7,085 nt of DNA, taken from Candidatus Micrarchaeota archaeon RBG_16_49_10. GTDB lineage: Archaea; Aenigmatarchaeota; Aenigmatarchaeia; CG10238-14. Positions within the stretch are counted from its first letter, which is position 1, and each line of letters starts with the position of its first letter. Made by a program: the position numbers and the translations under genes. Shown here piece after piece: positions 1-6,391 of this stretch. Below the pieces are notes generated by a model. It was given only the letters and a program-made list of their open reading frames with translations, was not told the DNA's origin and did not search any database. The stretch is from assembly GCA_001784635.1 (NCBI GenBank), contig MFRS01000019.1:9358-16442 (forward strand). The letters run 5' to 3'.

Positions 1-1047
1 AACATCAAGAGGGAGAAGAAGCACGGCGGCTCTGCGGAGGAGACAGAGCTGATAAGGGGGATAGTCATAGACAAGGAGGTCGTGCACCCTGCGATGCCGA
101 AGAAGATTAGCGGCGGCAAGATAGCATTGCTCGACGTGGCTTTGGAAGTCAAGGGTACCGAGACGGACGCCCAGATACACATAAGCGACCCCGAGAAGCT
201 TCAGGCATTCCTGGAGCAGGAGGAGAAGATGCTTAAGAGGATGGTTGAGCAGGTGGTGAAGTCCGGCGCGAATGTACTTTTCTGCCAGAAGGGCATAGAC
301 GACGTGGCACAGCACTTCCTCGCGAAGAACGGCATACTTGCGGCGAGGAGGGTGAAGAAGTCCGACATGGAGAAGCTCGCCAAGGCCACTGGAGGCAGGG
401 TCGTGACGAACTTCAACGACCTGTCGAAGGAGGACTTGGGCTACTCGAAGTTCGTCGAGGAGAAGAAGATAGGCGACGAGCAGATGGTCTTCGTCAGCGA
501 GTGCAAGAATCCCAAGGCAGTCACGATACTGGTGAGGGGCGGCACCGAGCACGTGGTTGATGAGGTGGACAGGGCCATAGAGGATGCGATAGGCGCGGTA
601 TCATCCGCGATAGAGATAGGCAAGATAGTCGCTGGCGGCGGTGCGCCGGAGGCCGAGGTCGCGAAGCACCTGAGGAAGTTCGCCGAAGGCTTCTCTGGGA
701 GGGAGCAGCTGGCCATAAACGCTTTCGCTGACGCGATGGAGGTAATTCCCAGGAGCCTGGCTGAGAACGCGGGTCTGGACCCGATAGACGCGCTTGTCGC
801 CCTGAGGTCCGACCACGACAAGGGCAAGGCGGACATGGGGGTGAACGTCTTCACGGGGAAGCCCGCGAACATGTACAACATGGGCGTCGTCGAGCCGCTG
901 AAGGTGAAGACTCAAGCGCTGAAATCAGCCACCGAGGTCGCGGAGATGATACTCAGGATAGACGATGTCATCTCAGCCTCCAAGCTGAGCAGAGGCGAGA
1001 TGCCGCCGATGCCACCGGGCGGCGGGATGGGGGGCATGGAGTACTAA
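1..1047 (+). CDS. Thermosome (group II chaperonin) subunit, 5'-truncated
   Basis: ATP-driven cytosolic protein-folding chaperonin that assembles into double rings. The reading frame is open from base 1, so the true start lies upstream. The GTG at 82 falls inside the conserved apical-domain segment (GIVIDKEVVHP...) and is not a start. About 348 residues are visible; full thermosome subunits are roughly 540-550. Seen in order: the apical domain with the helical protrusion region (LQAFLEQEEKMLKRM, CQKGIDDVAQHFLAKNGI, RRVKKSDMEKLAKATG), then the intermediate and equatorial domains with the nucleotide-contact motif VAGGGAPEAEVA, SLAENAGLDPID, VNVFTGK and the near-terminal RIDDVI. The tail ends in a Gly/Met-rich GGGMGGMEY, as in many thermosomes. 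It terminates with TAA, followed by T-tracts. It is probably an independent housekeeping gene, not part of the pilus operon. Whether it is an alpha, beta or single subunit cannot be told from this fragment. Confidence 0.97.
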   Translation, partial: NIKREKKHGGSAEETELIRGIVIDKEVVHPAMPKKISGGKIALLDVALEVKGTETDAQIHISDPEKLQAFLEQEEKMLKRMVEQVVKSGANVLFCQKGIDDVAQHFLAKNGILAARRVKKSDMEKLAKATGGRVVTNFNDLSKEDLGYSKFVEEKKIGDEQMVFVSECKNPKAVTILVRGGTEHVVDEVDRAIEDAIGAVSSAIEIGKIVAGGGAPEAEVAKHLRKFAEGFSGREQLAINAFADAMEVIPRSLAENAGLDPIDALVALRSDHDKGKADMGVNVFTGKPANMYNMGVVEPLKVKTQALKSATEVAEMILRIDDVISASKLSRGEMPPMPPGGGMGGMEY

Positions 1048-1056
1048 GCCCCATCT

Positions 1057-1080
1057 TTGATTTCTTTTTACCCATTTTTT
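1057..1080 (+). terminator. T-tract terminator after the thermosome gene
   Basis: Two T-rich runs (around 1061-1069 and 1075-1080) begin about 10 bases after the thermosome TAA. Archaeal RNA polymerase terminates at oligo-T stretches without needing a hairpin, so this is a plausible transcript end. The first T-run leads into the left arm of an inverted repeat. Confidence 0.55.
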
Positions 1081-1099
1081 GCCCAAAACAGTGGGTAAA
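1067..1099. repeat. Perfect 8-bp inverted repeat in the intergenic region
   Basis: TTTACCCA at 1067-1074 is the exact reverse complement of TGGGTAAA at 1092-1099, with a 17-base spacer. A second CCCA at 1082-1085, inside the spacer, could pair with the same right arm. The right arm touches the probable BRE/TATA element of the next gene and is followed by CTTTTTT. It could be a terminator hairpin plus T-run for the thermosome transcript, or a regulator-binding site over the downstream promoter. The sequence alone does not decide. Confidence 0.5.
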
Positions 1100-1110
1100 C
1101 TTTTTTATAC
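1096..1110 (+). promoter_or_regulatory. Candidate archaeal BRE/TATA promoter for the pilus locus
   Basis: The TAAAC at 1096-1100 followed by TTTTTTATAC at 1101-1110 resembles an archaeal purine-rich BRE plus TATA box. Transcription would begin about 25 bases downstream, near 1130-1135, giving a leader of roughly 25-30 bases. That leader contains an AGGTG ribosome-binding site at 1146-1150, ten bases before the ATG at 1161. It is the best promoter-like sequence in the window. Confidence 0.55.
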
Positions 1111-1160
1111 CAAAAATCAAATAATTTAAACGGAGAAATAAGTCAAGGTGATAATGTATA

Positions 1161-1658
1161 ATGACCGGGGATTCTTACGAATATGAGTTGATACCTATGT
1201 CTCCCATAAGGAGGCTGGAGAAAAGGCTGGACAAGGTCGAGGAAGGCTCCTACGGCGGGTCTAAGGACATATTCAGGGACGTGATAGACATCGTCAGGAT
1301 GAACCAGCAGCTGGTCGACGAGCTGGCGAAGTCCAACGACGCGTTGAGGATAGAGCTCTCGAAGCTGCCGGGGAAGCTCGAGGAGCTGATCATGGAGATG
1401 AGGCAGGTAATAACCTTCATCAAGTCTTCCGGCGAGGACGATGCAAGTGCGGTGACCAAGGAGGCCATGCAGCCGGTGGTTGACAAACTGACCGAGCTGG
1501 TGCAGGAGAACAAGAAGATGACCGAGAGGAACGATTCCCTCCTTCAGGTTCTGGACGAGGTGAACAGGAGGACGAAGAGGATTACACCGACATCTGCGCC
1601 CACGCCGACTAGGTTGCTGCCGCCGCAGCAGAGAAGGCCCATGCCGCCAAGGGTATAG
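1161..1658 (+). CDS. Uncharacterised coiled-coil protein at the head of the pilus locus
   Basis: I do not recognise a named family. The 165-residue product has no signal peptide or membrane segment and is probably cytoplasmic. Residues 7-27 hold a distinctive segment (YEYELIPMSPIRRLEKRLD) that looks like a conserved N-terminal motif. Residues about 36-85 and 95-140 are highly charged and rich in L/I/E/K/Q (MNQQLVDELAKSND, KLEELIMEMRQVI, VDKLTELVQENKKM), consistent with two helical coiled-coil stretches split by an acidic GEDDAS linker. The last 25 residues are Pro/Arg-rich (PTPTRLLPPQQRRPMPPRV) and probably disordered. The ATG at 1161 is preceded by AGGTG at 10 bases. It ends with TAG 45 bases before the small pilin gene. 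Position and strand suggest co-expression with the pilus genes and possibly a scaffold or regulatory role, but that is inference. Confidence 0.8.
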   Translation: MTGDSYEYELIPMSPIRRLEKRLDKVEEGSYGGSKDIFRDVIDIVRMNQQLVDELAKSNDALRIELSKLPGKLEELIMEMRQVITFIKSSGEDDASAVTKEAMQPVVDKLTELVQENKKMTERNDSLLQVLDEVNRRTKRITPTSAPTPTRLLPPQQRRPMPPRV

Positions 1659-1666
1659 CTTTAAAA
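1659..1666 (+). promoter_or_regulatory. Possible TATA box for the small pilin gene
   Basis: CTTTAAAA at 1659-1666, at the start of an A-rich stretch, would place transcription start near 1688-1692, giving a leader of about a dozen bases with GGTGA just before the ATG at 1704. This fits a separate strong promoter for an abundant pilin, but low-complexity A-runs can mimic TATA boxes. Confidence 0.3.
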
Positions 1667-1703
1667 AAAAGAAAAGCAATAATAATAAAAGGTGAACAAA
1701 CCA

Positions 1704-2093
1704 ATGAGCAAAGGTATATCTGCAATTATAGCGACAATACTGTTGCTTCTGATAACGATTGCTTTGGCAGGGACGGCGTATGTGTTCATTTCAGGAATGC
1801 TAGCGGCTAGGACTACATATACAATTGATATTGAAAGTCCGGAGTGCATTAAAACGGGTGCCATTTACAACGTAACATTTGCGCTTAGGAATGACGGAAC
1901 CGAAAGCGTAACTACCTCTTCGATAGTTGTCAGGGACGGAGTTACCACATTGAATATGGCATATGGCACTGCGACACTGACGGCAAAGACTGTAACCACA
2001 GCTACAAGCACGTCTACTTTAACAGCAGGCTCGCACAAGGTTTCGGTAACAGGCCAAAGCAACTCTGAGTCATTCACGGTCTATTGTCCATGA
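1704..2093 (+). CDS. Small archaeal type IV pilin, candidate major subunit
   Basis: Predicted shaft subunit of an archaeal type IV pilus-like filament. The N-terminus MSKGISAIIATILLLLITI is a class III signal peptide. Prepilin peptidase would cut after K3-G4, leaving a hydrophobic helix (about residues 5-31) that both anchors the precursor and packs in the filament core; ISAIIATILLLLITIALAG matches the archaeal pilin/archaellin N-terminal domain. The rest is a short beta-rich domain with NVT at 56-58 (N-glycosylation sequon), a Thr/Ser-rich segment at about 87-110, and two cysteines, C48 and C128, the latter next to the last residue. I chose ATG 1704 because GGTGA at 1691-1695 sits 8 bases upstream; a GTG at 1692 would add four residues and lacks its own site. 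GC is about 44% by hand count, below the 55% of the machinery genes. Its small size and following T-tract suit an abundant subunit. Confidence 0.88.
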   Translation: MSKGISAIIATILLLLITIALAGTAYVFISGMLAARTTYTIDIESPECIKTGAIYNVTFALRNDGTESVTTSSIVVRDGVTTLNMAYGTATLTAKTVTTATSTSTLTAGSHKVSVTGQSNSESFTVYCP

Positions 2094-2102
2094 TTTTTTT
2101 TT
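2094..2102 (+). terminator. T9 tract after the small pilin gene
   Basis: Nine consecutive T follow the pilin TGA directly, and another seven T (2109-2115) precede the next ATG. In archaea such a tract can terminate transcription. Here it would be a partial terminator, making pilin mRNA more abundant than the downstream machinery mRNA, since no clear promoter lies in the 22-base gap. Confidence 0.5.
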
Positions 2103-2115
2103 CCAAGGTTTTTTT

Positions 2116-2739
2116 ATGAAAGGCCAGTCTCAGGTAGTTTCAGCTGTAATTGTGCTTCTTTTAGTTTCCGCTTCTCTGGCCACTGTTCTCCCATGGGGCA
2201 ACAGGATAATCCAGAAGAAGAAGGACATGAAGAGCCTGGACGATGCCTACAACTTCTTCATAATATTAGATAAGACAATAAGGGACGTCGCGAAGAACGG
2301 CGGCGAGCAGAGCCTGACATTGGATGTCCCCGGCATCTTCGAGATTAACCCAGATACCCCCAGCGATAGCGGCCACTCTTATCTTAACAACACAATCCAG
2401 TTCTACTTCCAGAGCAGGGCCTCCAACATAGCGCAGGGCGACTGGATACCCCTGAATACGCCCAACAACGAGACCACCGGCGTCTTGGGGATAGACTCGC
2501 CCTCAGTGATCTTCGGGAGGGCGGAGATGCAGGCGAACGAGATAGATGTCAAATACCTGCTGTGGTACAGGGAACTCGACGACCAGCAGGGCCACGTCTA
2601 CAAGATTGTCCTCAACACCACGGATAACATGAAAAAGGTCACCACCAGCGGATTCCTCAAGATTCAGAGGCTGGGCACAGACAGGACGACAGTCGGCGGC
2701 AATGAAGTTATGCTTACCAAGATAAACATAATAGTCTAG
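2116..2739 (+). CDS. Minor pilin-like protein with class III signal peptide
   Basis: The 207-residue precursor begins MKGQSQVVSAVIVLLLVSA, a class III signal peptide with predicted cleavage after K2-G3 and a hydrophobic helix to about residue 27. After WG (27-28) comes a basic stretch (RIIQKKKD, 30-37), then a soluble domain that includes SLDDAYNFFIILDKTIRDVAKNGGEQSL (a helix followed by a conserved-looking NGG turn). The C-terminal half is beta-rich with three N-glycosylation sequons (N91, N118, N167). There are no cysteines, unlike its neighbours, and no Glu at position +5 of the mature helix. The start is supported by AAGG at 2105-2108, seven bases upstream. Its length and complex ectodomain suggest a minor or tip subunit rather than the shaft. 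It could also be a surface-anchored secreted protein that merely uses the pilin pathway. Confidence 0.82.
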   Translation: MKGQSQVVSAVIVLLLVSASLATVLPWGNRIIQKKKDMKSLDDAYNFFIILDKTIRDVAKNGGEQSLTLDVPGIFEINPDTPSDSGHSYLNNTIQFYFQSRASNIAQGDWIPLNTPNNETTGVLGIDSPSVIFGRAEMQANEIDVKYLLWYRELDDQQGHVYKIVLNTTDNMKKVTTSGFLKIQRLGTDRTTVGGNEVMLTKINIIV

Positions 2740-2763
2740 CCAAGGGCCACAAAAACTAATATG

Positions 2764-2781
2764 TAATAGAAAACCCTATTA
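2764..2781. repeat. 6-bp inverted repeat upstream of the second minor pilin
   Basis: TAATAG at 2764-2769 and CTATTA at 2776-2781 are exact reverse complements around a 6-base spacer, just before the ATG at 2789. The region is AT-rich, so chance is possible. It may be a weak hairpin or operator in a gap that lacks a ribosome-binding site. Confidence 0.3.
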
Positions 2782-2788
2782 ATATTCA

Positions 2789-3217
2789 ATGAAGGGCCAG
2801 TCCATAATCATCGAGTTCATACTCTTCTTCCTGATATCCTTTAGCGTCTTCTCCATGATTGGGTACTTGTTCTACACCCAGAACAGCCACTTCGGGGAGA
2901 GGATATTCGTCGAGGAGGCCAAGGTGATGAACGACATGGTGATAATAGACGTCCTGAAGGGTGTGGAGTGCAAGGCCTGCACCAGGATGGTCATCACGGA
3001 GAACATCCCCAGGAAGATGGGCGAGGCCACATACCAGACCGAGGTCACAGACAGCGGCGGCGTCAACACGACGGGCTTCGGGAAAGAAACTTTTTCTGTC
3101 GCCAGTCCAATATTTAATTTGAATGCGACCTATGACTTTTCAGGGAAGGCGAACAGCGTAAATAAAAAAACCCAAATCAAAATTAATAATGACATCATGG
3201 CGGTAGAGGTAGTCTGA
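2789..3217 (+). CDS. Minor pilin-like protein with CxxC motif
   Basis: The 142-residue precursor starts MKGQSIIIEFILFFLISFS, a class III signal peptide with predicted cleavage after K2-G3 and a hydrophobic helix to about residue 29. A Glu lies at mature position 6, close to the Glu5 typical of type IV pilins. The ectodomain has C61-K-A-C64, right after VLKGVE, and sequons at N93 and N112. No Shine-Dalgarno motif precedes the ATG; the upstream AT-rich gap (2740-2788) could hold a leaderless promoter around 2756-2768. Its TGA directly abuts the ATG of the ATPase gene, whose ribosome-binding site GAGGT (3206-3210) lies inside this gene, so the two are translationally coupled. The last third, from about 3083, is markedly AT-rich compared with the first two thirds. 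Probably a minor pilin or assembly-initiating subunit. Confidence 0.82.
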   Translation: MKGQSIIIEFILFFLISFSVFSMIGYLFYTQNSHFGERIFVEEAKVMNDMVIIDVLKGVECKACTRMVITENIPRKMGEATYQTEVTDSGGVNTTGFGKETFSVASPIFNLNATYDFSGKANSVNKKTQIKINNDIMAVEVV

Positions 3218-4990
3218 ATGAACAAGAGAAGGATATTCAAGAAGCTCGTCACCGGCTACAGGAACTCCATAAAGAAGACCCAGGCCATAGGCGACATAGA
3301 CATAACCTCCTTCTCGAATGTCTCAGGCACCGCAGGGTTGAAGGGGCCTTTGGAGGTCACGGGGACGATAAAGCTCGCAAAGGACATCGACATGGACGAG
3401 GAGAACATCGTCGGGCTGAAAATCCCAGAGTTCAGCTCGCTCCAGATTTCCCACATAGGGCTTGGAGGCGAGGAGGACGAATCGGGGCACATATTCCTCT
3501 CATACCCGCTGATTCCAGAGAACCCATCCAGCAACGAGGAGGTCCTGGCCTTCGTCAAGATAGAGTGGAGCGAACAGACAAACAGCTACCAGTACAAGGT
3601 CTACGAGCCCAAGATGCCCGACAAGATGAGGAGGCTCATCCTGCGCCTGAAGGACCTCTTGGAGGAGAAGATTGACATCGACTTCAGGAAGCTCAAGAAG
3701 ATAGAGGCGACGGAGTACCTGAAGAAACACATGTTCGCCCTTCTGGATTACTTTGGCATCAATTTGACTGACGTGGAGAAGAAAATCCTAAACTACTACA
3801 TCAACAGGGATTTCCTCGGCTACGGGCCGATAGAGCCACTCATGCACGACCCCAACATAGAGGATATCAGCTGCGACGGTCTCAAGGTACCCTTTTACGT
3901 CTTCCACAGGAACTCCAAGCTCGGCTCGATACCGACAAACATAGTGTTCAACGACAACGATGATCTCGACTCCTACGTCATCAGGCTCGCCCAGCTCTGC
4001 GGGCAGTCCGTCTCGATGATAGACCCGCTGCTTCAGGGGTCCCTGCCTGACGGCTCCAGGGTTCAGGCAACACTTTCGACTGACATAGCCAGGAAAGGTT
4101 CCAACTTCACGATCAGGAAGTTCACTAAGGACCCGTTCACCCCTACACACCTGCTCGACTACGGCACCGTCGACATAAAGACGATGGCATTCCTCTGGCT
4201 CGCCCTGGATTACGGCTGCAGCATCCTCGTCTCCGGCGGCACAGCATCGGGGAAGACTACGTTCCTCAACACGCTCTCGCTCTTCATCAGGTCAGGCATG
4301 AAGATAGTCAGCATAGAGGACACACCCGAGCTCAAGCTCCCGCACGAGCACTGGATACCCCATGTTGCAAGGACCGCCATAGGGACGGAGATGGGGAAGG
4401 CATTGGGCGAGGTCGACCTCTTCGACCTTCTGAAGGAGAGCCTCAGGCAGAGGCCAGACTACATAATAGTGGGTGAGGTCAGGGGTAAGGAGGCTTACAT
4501 ACTCTTCCAGCAGATGGCCACAGGGCACCCATCGCTTGCTACCATACACGCCGACTCCATGCCCAAGCTGGTGGACAGGCTGATAACGCCGCCTATATCA
4601 CTTCCGGCAAGCCTCATAGAGAGCCTGGACCTGGTCGTGTTCCTTTCCAGACTGAGGTACAAGGGGAAGAACGTGAAGAAGCTGCTCAATGTCCACGAGA
4701 TATACGGGATTGACTTCGAAAAGGATAGACCCAAGACACACAAGCTCTTCGACTGGGATGCGGAGACAGACTCCATTCTAGTGAAGGCGGACAGCGTCAC
4801 CCTCAAGAGGATATGCAACAAGTCCGGCCTTTCCGAGAACGAGATACTTGAGGAGTTCAAGAGGAGGATGCTGATACTCTATTGGATGCAGGAGAAGAGG
4901 ATATACAACTTCAATGACGTCTCCCAAATCTTCGACCTGTACTACAGCTACCCAGAAAGGATTATAGACATAATTTCTGGTGAAGTTTGA
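3218..4990 (+). CDS. Type II/IV secretion system ATPase (archaeal TadA/FlaI/PilB-like)
   Basis: Cytoplasmic hexameric ATPase that powers pilus assembly by acting on the membrane platform proteins encoded next. The product has 590 residues, within the usual archaeal range. The N-terminal region (about 1-130) is divergent, followed by a helical segment and RDFLGYGPIEPLMHDPNIEDISCDG (198-221), characteristic of the archaeal secretion ATPase N-terminal domain. The catalytic core is complete: DGSRVQATL (278-286), Walker A GGTASGKT (340-347, K346), Asp box IEDTPEL (366-372), Walker B region DYIIVGEVRG (414-423, E420) and His box TGHPSLATIHA (435-445, H437 and H444). The ATG abuts the upstream TGA with GAGGT seven bases before it; the stop shares its last base with the next ATG. 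It could serve a pilus, an adhesion filament or a secretion apparatus. Adjacent pilin genes favour a pilus, and no archaellum accessory genes are seen here. Confidence 0.96.
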   Translation: MNKRRIFKKLVTGYRNSIKKTQAIGDIDITSFSNVSGTAGLKGPLEVTGTIKLAKDIDMDEENIVGLKIPEFSSLQISHIGLGGEEDESGHIFLSYPLIPENPSSNEEVLAFVKIEWSEQTNSYQYKVYEPKMPDKMRRLILRLKDLLEEKIDIDFRKLKKIEATEYLKKHMFALLDYFGINLTDVEKKILNYYINRDFLGYGPIEPLMHDPNIEDISCDGLKVPFYVFHRNSKLGSIPTNIVFNDNDDLDSYVIRLAQLCGQSVSMIDPLLQGSLPDGSRVQATLSTDIARKGSNFTIRKFTKDPFTPTHLLDYGTVDIKTMAFLWLALDYGCSILVSGGTASGKTTFLNTLSLFIRSGMKIVSIEDTPELKLPHEHWIPHVARTAIGTEMGKALGEVDLFDLLKESLRQRPDYIIVGEVRGKEAYILFQQMATGHPSLATIHADSMPKLVDRLITPPISLPASLIESLDLVVFLSRLRYKGKNVKKLLNVHEIYGIDFEKDRPKTHKLFDWDAETDSILVKADSVTLKRICNKSGLSENEILEEFKRRMLILYWMQEKRIYNFNDVSQIFDLYYSYPERIIDIISGEV

Positions 4991-5862
4991 TGAGCTCCTA
5001 CACTAAGCTGGCTTTGAGGCTTTTCCGCAAGTCTGTGGAGGGGCAGTCATCCTTTTTCACCGAGGTGAGGAGCGACCTGAAGAAGAGCGCCCTGAAGCTG
5101 ACGGTGGAGGAGTACGTCTCGACAGCCATCCTGACCTGTGTCATACTTTTCATGGTGGAGTTCCCTCTCTTCTCTTACATCTTCTCCCTCCTTGGGCTGG
5201 GGGTGGCGTTCAGCATTTTCCTGTCCATCACAGCATCCTTCTCGATATGCATGCTCTTCTTCCTCATATTCATGAACTACCCTAAGGTCATAATAAAGGA
5301 GAAGGCCAAGTCCATAGAGAGGAACCTGCCGTTCGCCGGGATATACCTCTCCACAATAGCGAGCTCAGGCCTTCCGCCCCACAAGATATTCGAGATATTC
5401 TCCCAGTTCGAGGAGTTCGGGGCTGTCTCGAAGGAGGCCAAGTACATCGTGAACGACATGAAGGCCTTCGGCCTCAACATCCTGGAGGCTCTGGAGAAGG
5501 CGATAAAGAGGACCCCCTCGAAGGAGATGAGGGAGCTTCTGTGGTCCATCCTGTCTACGATAAAGACTGGCGGTGACCTGAGCGTCTTCATGGCCGAGAA
5601 GTCGCACACGTTCCTCAACAACTACAGGAGGAAGCTGACCGAGTACTCGCACAACCTCACCATATACCTGGAGATATACCTCACGCTCCTCGTTCTCGGG
5701 GCGATATTTTTCACGATACTTACCTCTATAATGTCCGGCTTCGGCGGCACGTCGAGCTCGCAGATTGTGCCGGTGCAGTTCTTCCTCATATTCTTCTTCA
5801 TACCGCTGATTTCGATGGCGTTCATCGTACTCATAAGCGCCGCGTCGCCCGGAGGGAGCTGA
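4990..5862 (+). CDS. Pilus assembly platform protein 1 (T2SF domain, TadC/FlaJ-like)
   Basis: Polytopic membrane protein forming the inner platform that couples the ATPase to pilin extrusion. The 290 residues show a soluble N-terminus, two hydrophobic helices (about 43-65 and 68-96), a cytoplasmic T2SF helical domain (about 100-220) with NLPFAGIYLSTIASSGLPP (112-130) and a later IKTGGDLSVFM (191-201), then two more helices (about 225-248 and 262-284). SGLPP and the G-x-D-L pattern are typical of this family. The ATG overlaps the ATPase stop by one base (TGATG) and has GGTGA at 4979-4983, six bases upstream; the alternative TTG at 4987 is less likely. With the following platform protein it gives two single-domain T2SF proteins in tandem, about the total size of archaeal platform proteins with two fused T2SF domains, suggesting they act as a heteromer. 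Confidence 0.92.
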   Translation: MSSYTKLALRLFRKSVEGQSSFFTEVRSDLKKSALKLTVEEYVSTAILTCVILFMVEFPLFSYIFSLLGLGVAFSIFLSITASFSICMLFFLIFMNYPKVIIKEKAKSIERNLPFAGIYLSTIASSGLPPHKIFEIFSQFEEFGAVSKEAKYIVNDMKAFGLNILEALEKAIKRTPSKEMRELLWSILSTIKTGGDLSVFMAEKSHTFLNNYRRKLTEYSHNLTIYLEIYLTLLVLGAIFFTILTSIMSGFGGTSSSQIVPVQFFLIFFFIPLISMAFIVLISAASPGGS

Positions 5863-5863
5863 G

Positions 5864-6382
5864 ATGAAGCCCAAAATAGAGTTTTCAAAGAAAGCGAAGG
5901 TCCTAATCATAACCAGCCTCATAGCCTTTGCCTTCCTTGTGGTGGGGATAATGACAGGGGACGGCGGCATAATAGGGAACATGCTGATACTGTCGGTCTT
6001 CGTGGTCTCGATACCCTTCATGATCATAACCTATATGGATTACAGGCGCTTCAAGGAGATGGAGCTGAGGTTCCCCGACTTCCTGAGGGACCTGGTCGAA
6101 TCCACCAAGTCGGGCATACCCCTGCACAAGGCGATCATCAACGCCAACCAGACGAACTACGGCCCGCTCTCCGACGAGATAAACAAGATGGCCAACCAGC
6201 TGAGCTGGAACGTCAGCCTGATAAAGGTCCTCGAGCAGTTCAACAAGAGGATGACCCCCAGCCCGGTCCTGAGGAAGCTAATAAGGGTCATAATAGAGAC
6301 ATACAAGTCAGGAGGCCTAATATACAGGACGCTCGACTCGCTATCGGTCACGCTCAACACCATACAGGACACCGAGAAGTAG
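5864..6382 (+). CDS. Pilus assembly platform protein 2, N-terminal half (T2SF), ended by in-frame TAG
   Basis: The 172 residues start with a basic tail (MKPKIEFSKKAK) and two membrane helices (about 12-30 and 36-57), then the cytoplasmic T2SF domain: FPDFLRDLVESTKSGIPLHKAI (70-91), YGPLSDEINKMANQLSW (99-115), and YKSGGLIYRTLDSL (147-160). These are hallmark FlaJ/TadC segments. The ATG lies one base after the preceding TGA, with GGAGG at 5851-5855. The frame hits TAG at 6380-6382 just after TIQDTEK, inside the helix that normally leads into the third membrane segment. The same frame continues immediately with RES-MLRQYVVSMYAISL, the expected continuation. Together, 5864-6826 would encode 320 residues, a normal size for a complete single T2SF platform protein (its neighbour has 290). 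Alone, this half lacks the C-terminal membrane bundle. Confidence 0.88.
   Translation: MKPKIEFSKKAKVLIITSLIAFAFLVVGIMTGDGGIIGNMLILSVFVVSIPFMIITYMDYRRFKEMELRFPDFLRDLVESTKSGIPLHKAIINANQTNYGPLSDEINKMANQLSWNVSLIKVLEQFNKRMTPSPVLRKLIRVIIETYKSGGLIYRTLDSLSVTLNTIQDTEK
6380..6382 (+). other. In-frame TAG codon inside the platform protein reading frame
   Basis: This TAG separates ...ACC GAG AAG from AGG GAG AGC ATG with no frame change. Both flanks encode well-preserved T2SF sequence, and from memory of the family an acidic or polar helix residue is expected here; GAG, AAG or CAG would each become TAG by one substitution. TAG also ends genes at 1656-1658, 2737-2739 and 6824-6826, so it is a working stop in this genome. 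Candidates are pyrrolysine or suppressor readthrough, re-initiation at the ATG ten bases on, a nonsense mutation, or a base-call error. Confidence 0.9.
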
Positions 6383-6391
6383 AGGGAGAGC

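Noticed and set aside
82..84. GTG as the start of the thermosome gene
   Set aside because: The frame is open to base 1 and encodes conserved apical-domain sequence upstream of this GTG, so the gene is simply cut by the window edge.
1143..1679. 178-codon minus-strand reading frame opposite the coiled-coil gene
   Set aside because: It is rich in Arg, Leu and His with no recognisable motif and mirrors a gene with a good ribosome-binding site and sensible protein composition; it is a complementary-strand shadow.
1692..1694. GTG start for the small pilin
   Set aside because: This GTG is part of the GGTGA ribosome-binding site for ATG 1704, and no separate site precedes it; the ATG gives a standard short basic leader.
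1656..1704. Readthrough of the TAG ending the coiled-coil gene
   Set aside because: The downstream frame runs through A-rich non-coding sequence and then out of frame with the pilin, with no conserved continuation, so this TAG is an ordinary stop.
5365..6027. 220-codon minus-strand reading frame across the platform genes
   Set aside because: It covers two clear T2SF genes on the other strand, and its composition (Arg/Glu/His/Tyr-rich, no domain) is typical of an antisense shadow in GC-rich DNA.
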